Positions 4,562-7,355 of a stretch of DNA of 7,355 nt are shown one piece after another. A model generated the notes under the pieces. It did no database searches. It was not told where the DNA came from and saw only the letters and a program-made list of their open reading frames with translations. The translations under genes were made by a program, and so were the position numbers. Source of the DNA: Methanobacteriota archaeon (GTDB taxonomy: Archaea; Hydrothermarchaeota; Hydrothermarchaeia; Hydrothermarchaeales; JACRDW01); assembly GCA_016212785.1 (NCBI GenBank), contig JACRDW010000086.1, forward strand, positions 1-7,355, in the 5' to 3' direction. The number at the start of each line of letters is the position of its first letter. Position 1 is the first letter of the stretch.

Positions 4562-5359
4562 TTACTTCAGCTCTCTCATCGCCTCGTCCGCATCGTAACC
4601 TTCGTGCACTATTCTTGCTATCGCCCTTACCATCTTCGTCGGATTTTTGTGCTGGAAAATGTTCCTGCCGATGCTCGTTCCTGCGCCTCCAGCGTCTATA
4701 GCACCCTTTACCATTTCAAGAACGTCTTTATCAGTATTCATCTTCGGACCGCCCGCAATCACGACCGGCACCGGGCAGCCTTTCACAAGTTCCCTGAATG
4801 AATCTATGTCGCCTGTGTAATTTGTCTTTATTATGTCTGCGCCCAGCTCTGCGCCACATCTCGCTGCATGCTTTACTACATTTACATCATGCTCGCTCTT
4901 TATTTTTTTTCCTCTCGGGTACATCATCGCAAGCAGGGGCATTCCCCACTCCATGCACTCTCTCGCAGTGCTTCCGAGAATCTTGAGCATATCTGCCTCG
5001 TTGTCTGCGCCTATATTTATGTGCACGCTCACCGCATCTGCACCTAACTTTATCGCCTCTTCCACCGTGGTTACGAGGACCTTGTTGTTCGGGTCAGGAC
5101 TCAGGGACGTACTTCCAGAGAGGTGCAGAATTAAACCTATGTCTCTGCCGTAGCCTCTGTGCCCCACCTTTACTATGCCTTTGTGCAGGAGAACGGCGTT
5201 TGCGCCTCCTTCCGCAACTTTATCAACTATCTTGGGCATGTCCAGCAGGCCTGCTATTGGTCCCGAGGATACCCCGTGGTCCATGGGCACGATAATCATC
5301 CTTCCTGTCCTGCGATTTTTTATTCTTTCCATCCTTACATTTTTGCCGACGACGCTCAT
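4562..5359 (-). CDS. aroA': 2-Amino-3,7-dideoxy-D-threo-hept-6-ulosonate synthase (ADH synthase)
   Basis: A class I aldolase-type enzyme that condenses L-aspartate semialdehyde with a 6-deoxy-5-ketofructose 1-phosphate-derived unit to give ADH, the archaeal entry to the shikimate pathway that bypasses DAHP. 265 residues. Active-site residues line up with those known in the Methanocaldococcus enzyme (Asp33, Tyr153, Lys184) at a constant offset of six: Asp27 in [11 protein letters not shown], Tyr147 in MMYPRG and Schiff-base Lys178 in [10 protein letters not shown]. The phosphate-binding end of the barrel shows GGPK (203-206) and [12 protein letters not shown] (225-236). First gene of the minus-strand aro operon, with a strong ribosome binding site and a TATA box upstream. 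Class I fructose-bisphosphate aldolases of the DhnA type are close relatives, but linkage to dehydroquinate synthase II makes ADH synthase much the better call. Confidence 0.95.
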   Translation of the reverse strand: MSVVGKNVRMERIKNRRTGRMIIVPMDHGVSSGPIAGLLDMPKIVDKVAEGGANAVLLHKGIVKVGHRGYGRDIGLILHLSGSTSLSPDPNNKVLVTTVEEAIKLGADAVSVHINIGADNEADMLKILGSTARECMEWGMPLLAMMYPRGKKIKSEHDVNVVKHAARCGAELGADIIKTNYTGDIDSFRELVKGCPVPVVIAGGPKMNTDKDVLEMVKGAIDAGGAGTSIGRNIFQHKNPTKMVRAIARIVHEGYDADEAMRELK

Positions 5360-5366
5360 AATGAAA

Positions 5367-5373
5367 CCTCCTT
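5367..5373 (-). promoter_or_regulatory. Strong ribosome binding site of aroA'
   Basis: Minus strand AAGGAGG with seven bases to the ATG at 5359. It is the closest match to a full Shine-Dalgarno sequence in the window and marks the head of the operon. Confidence 0.85.
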
Positions 5374-5404
5374 GTTACTCGCTGCCATGATACATAGTAG
5401 CACA

Positions 5405-5414
5405 TATATATAAA
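5405..5414 (-). promoter_or_regulatory. TATA box of the aro operon
   Basis: Minus strand TTTATATATA (plus strand TATATATAAA), preceded by GAAACC as a possible BRE. Expected transcription start near 5385 gives a leader of about 25 nt holding the AAGGAGG site. Confidence 0.7.
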
Positions 5415-5461
5415 GGTTTCTACTCATCAATTCACTGTATCTATAATTTGCTACGGAAAAA

Positions 5462-5469
5462 TTTAAATA
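5462..5469 (+). promoter_or_regulatory. TATA box of the sensor kinase gene
   Basis: TTTAAATA is an exact archaeal box A, preceded by the purine-rich CGGAAAAA as BRE. Transcription should start near 5490-5495, within or just before the hairpin at 5495-5512. About 47 bp separate it from the divergent operon TATA box, and I see no further symmetric site between them. Confidence 0.7.
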
Positions 5470-5494
5470 TCCAGCGCTAGACATAAACATCATC

Positions 5495-5512
5495 GCATTC
5501 CTCCGTGAATGC
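5495..5512 (+). promoter_or_regulatory. Inverted repeat at the 5' end of the sensor kinase message
   Basis: GCATTC (5495-5500) and GAATGC (5507-5512) form a perfect 6-bp dyad with a 6-base spacer, right where transcription should begin and 15 bases before the chosen ATG. It could be an operator or a 5' stem-loop. Confidence 0.4.
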
Positions 5513-5526
5513 TATGGGGCGTGAAG

Positions 5527-7355
5527 ATGGTTGCGAACCTGCGGCTAAAGCTCGGAACAAAGTTCATGCTCGCTCTGGGCTTGGTGGTAGCGATTGCTAT
5601 GAGCTCTATTTTTTTCTGGATGTACGAGCAGAACAAAGAACATATATTCAGAGAGGTAGACAAGCAGGCTAAAATTGCTGCGGGGCAGATAGTAATAACT
5701 CGGCAGTGGATTGCGGAGTATGGAGGAGTCTATGTCCAGAAGTTGCCCGGAGTGGAATCCAATCCTTACCTAGTAAACCCAGATATTAGAGATGTCAACG
5801 GAACTGTTTATACCCTAAAAAATCCTGCCTTGGTTACGAGAGAACTCTCTGAATACTCTGAAAAGATAGGGCTTTATAGCTTTCGCATAACCAGTTTAAA
5901 GCCTATAAATCCAAAAAATGCGCCAAACGACTTTGAAAGAAATGCACTTCTTGAGTTTGAGAGAGGCATAAAAGAAATTTCACGCATCGAGACCATCAAT
6001 GGCAGTGCAGTTTATCGCTACATGACTCCCCTGTATGTGAGTGAGCCCTGCCTCCAGTGCCATGCTGCTCAGGGCTATAAAGTCGGCGATGTCAGAGGAG
6101 GAATAAGTGTTTTCCTGCCCATGCAGGAGGCTTACCTTGCTATACAGACAACTAAGAGAAACCTGCTCTTTTCTGCAATAGCGATGATTTTTGTGCTCGA
6201 GGTAGCCGTCTTCTATTTAACCAGAAATTTGGTAGCGAAGCCTATATGCAAACTCAGCAAGGGAGCAGAGCAGATAGGAAAGGGCAATCTAGACTACAAG
6301 TTTGACATCCAAACCCGGGATGAAGTCGAGGCATTAGCAGATACGTTCAACAAAATGACCTCTGGACTTAAAAAATCTTACGGGCAAATCGCTTTGATGC
6401 GAGACATCGATAGAGCGATTCTTTCTACACTAGACATCGACGAAATTCTGAGTGCAATTTTGGTGAACATCAGCAAGGTAATTCCGTGCAACAGCGCTAA
6501 CGTAACGCTGCTTGAAAAAGAGGAACTGCACGTTATAGGGTCATTCGCCAATGGAGAGAAAAAGATTGAGAGAGGACTGAGAATTCCAATCAGGGCAGAG
6601 CTTTGCCCGGTTATCAGGGACAAAAAGCCTTTGATCTGCAACGATATAACGAGGGAAAATCCCTGCTCTCACTGCGCTTTCAATTCAAAGAAAATAGAGG
6701 AGGGAATCCGCTCCACTGTGATAGCGCCTTTAATTGTTAAAGAGAAAGTTATCGGTACTCTCAACTTAGGCAGCATCGTCAAAGGCGCTTTCGCTCAGGA
6801 GCACATCCATATCGCTCAAGAACTGACAAATCAAACCGCCATTGCATTGGAAAATGCAAGGCTCGTAGAAGACTTGGATAAATCGTACGAAGAACTCAAA
6901 ACCCTCGACCAGCTGAAGAACAACATAGTAGCAAATGTTTCCCACGAGCTACGAACGCCCATAACCGTTGTAAAGGGCGCAATCGAACTGGCAATCGAAG
7001 AAAAAGATGAGGAGAAAAGAAATGAGCTGCTTGCAATGGGCAGAAATGCGCTGCTGAGGCAGAATCGAATCGTGGGCGACTTGATAGACGTTGCGAGAAT
7101 TGAGAGAAGCGCAATGAAATTAAGGTTTGAAAGCATTGATTTGAGGCAGGTCATAGAAGAAGCTACGCAGGAAATGCTTCCACTCGCTATGAAGAGCGAG
7201 GTAAAAATAAAAACTTCGCTTCCCAGCTTGCAGGTGAAGGCTAATCTAGACGAGCGTCGCCACGTGCTTTCGAATTTGATAGACAATGCGATAAAGTTCA
7301 ACAAAAAGGGCGGAGAGGTTTTAATCGAAGCTAAGAGGAAGGGGGAATTCGCAGA
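5527..7355 (+). CDS. Membrane sensor histidine kinase with haem-c-type DUF3365 domain, cut by window edge
   Basis: 609 codons are visible and the frame is open at the right edge. Domain order: membrane helix (about 12-32); extracytoplasmic DUF3365/Tll0287-like domain with RQWIAEYGGVYV (59-70) and a CLQCH haem-c site (175-179) followed by GDVRGGISV; second helix (about 212-232); HAMP (about 233-285); GAF (about 300-445); short coiled linker; HisKA with VSHELRTPIT and phospho-acceptor His473; start of the HATPase_c domain with the N-box NLIDNAIKF (Asn586). Known of the family: such domains bind covalent haem outside the membrane and sense redox state or small ligands, signalling by autophosphorylation to a response regulator. 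None is in view. Covalent haem would require a cytochrome c maturation system. The GAF domain has four cysteines (360, 371, 380, 383). ATG 5527 is chosen over in-frame ATG 5509 and GTG 5521. GGGGCGTGA precedes it but sits close, so the start is uncertain by six codons. Confidence 0.9.
   Translation, partial: MVANLRLKLGTKFMLALGLVVAIAMSSIFFWMYEQNKEHIFREVDKQAKIAAGQIVITRQWIAEYGGVYVQKLPGVESNPYLVNPDIRDVNGTVYTLKNPALVTRELSEYSEKIGLYSFRITSLKPINPKNAPNDFERNALLEFERGIKEISRIETINGSAVYRYMTPLYVSEPCLQCHAAQGYKVGDVRGGISVFLPMQEAYLAIQTTKRNLLFSAIAMIFVLEVAVFYLTRNLVAKPICKLSKGAEQIGKGNLDYKFDIQTRDEVEALADTFNKMTSGLKKSYGQIALMRDIDRAILSTLDIDEILSAILVNISKVIPCNSANVTLLEKEELHVIGSFANGEKKIERGLRIPIRAELCPVIRDKKPLICNDITRENPCSHCAFNSKKIEEGIRSTVIAPLIVKEKVIGTLNLGSIVKGAFAQEHIHIAQELTNQTAIALENARLVEDLDKSYEELKTLDQLKNNIVANVSHELRTPITVVKGAIELAIEEKDEEKRNELLAMGRNALLRQNRIVGDLIDVARIERSAMKLRFESIDLRQVIEEATQEMLPLAMKSEVKIKTSLPSLQVKANLDERRHVLSNLIDNAIKFNKKGGEVLIEAKRKGEFA

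Noticed and set aside
6831..7304. Minus-strand open frame of 157 codons within the sensor kinase
   Set aside because: Antisense to the HisKA/HATPase region, whose motifs are unmistakable.

Overview
The window looks like the chromosome of a euryarchaeon in the broad Archaeoglobi / Methanomicrobia / ANME-type range. That placement is inference from gene content. The evidence is the archaeal ADH synthase–dehydroquinate synthase II route into the shikimate pathway, TATA boxes of archaeal type (TTTAAATA, TTTATATAA, TATATATAAA), and GGTGA-type ribosome binding sites. A membrane sensor kinase with a haem-c-type input domain also fits a respiratory or syntrophic anaerobe. No rRNA, tRNA, CRISPR array or transposase gene was seen.

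Layout. A minus-strand aromatic biosynthesis operon runs from about 5410 down to 1454: ADH synthase (aroA'), dehydroquinate synthase II (aroB'), type I dehydroquinase (aroD) and shikimate dehydrogenase (aroE). Next comes a bacterial-type shikimate kinase (aroK) on the plus strand at 924-1430. It lies against the grain between aroE and a minus-strand prephenate dehydrogenase (tyrA), which runs off the left edge. On the right, divergent from the operon, a plus-strand sensor histidine kinase (5527 to the right edge) has a DUF3365-like CxxCH domain, HAMP, GAF, HisKA and the start of an ATPase domain.

How the genes work together. AroA' and AroB' make 3-dehydroquinate without DAHP. AroD, AroE and AroK carry it to shikimate 3-phosphate, and TyrA acts after chorismate on the tyrosine branch. 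EPSP synthase and chorismate synthase are not in view. The sensor kinase has no evident link to the pathway.

Most unusual region. The aroB'-aroD junction carries a 206-bp, hairpin-rich insert (3071-3276) flanked by a perfect 17-bp direct repeat (3054-3070 and 3277-3293). The repeat is the junction itself: stop codon of aroB', ribosome binding site and start codon of aroD. Removing one repeat plus the insert restores a tightly coupled junction. With it in place both genes stay intact, and the duplicated start opens a 72-codon frame across the insert that ends on the duplicated stop. The aroA'-aroB' junction holds a second structured spacer of about 150 bp, bridged by three tiny frames with overlapping stop/start codons. 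These look like small non-autonomous elements, or structured RNA, tolerated inside an operon because translation can continue across them.
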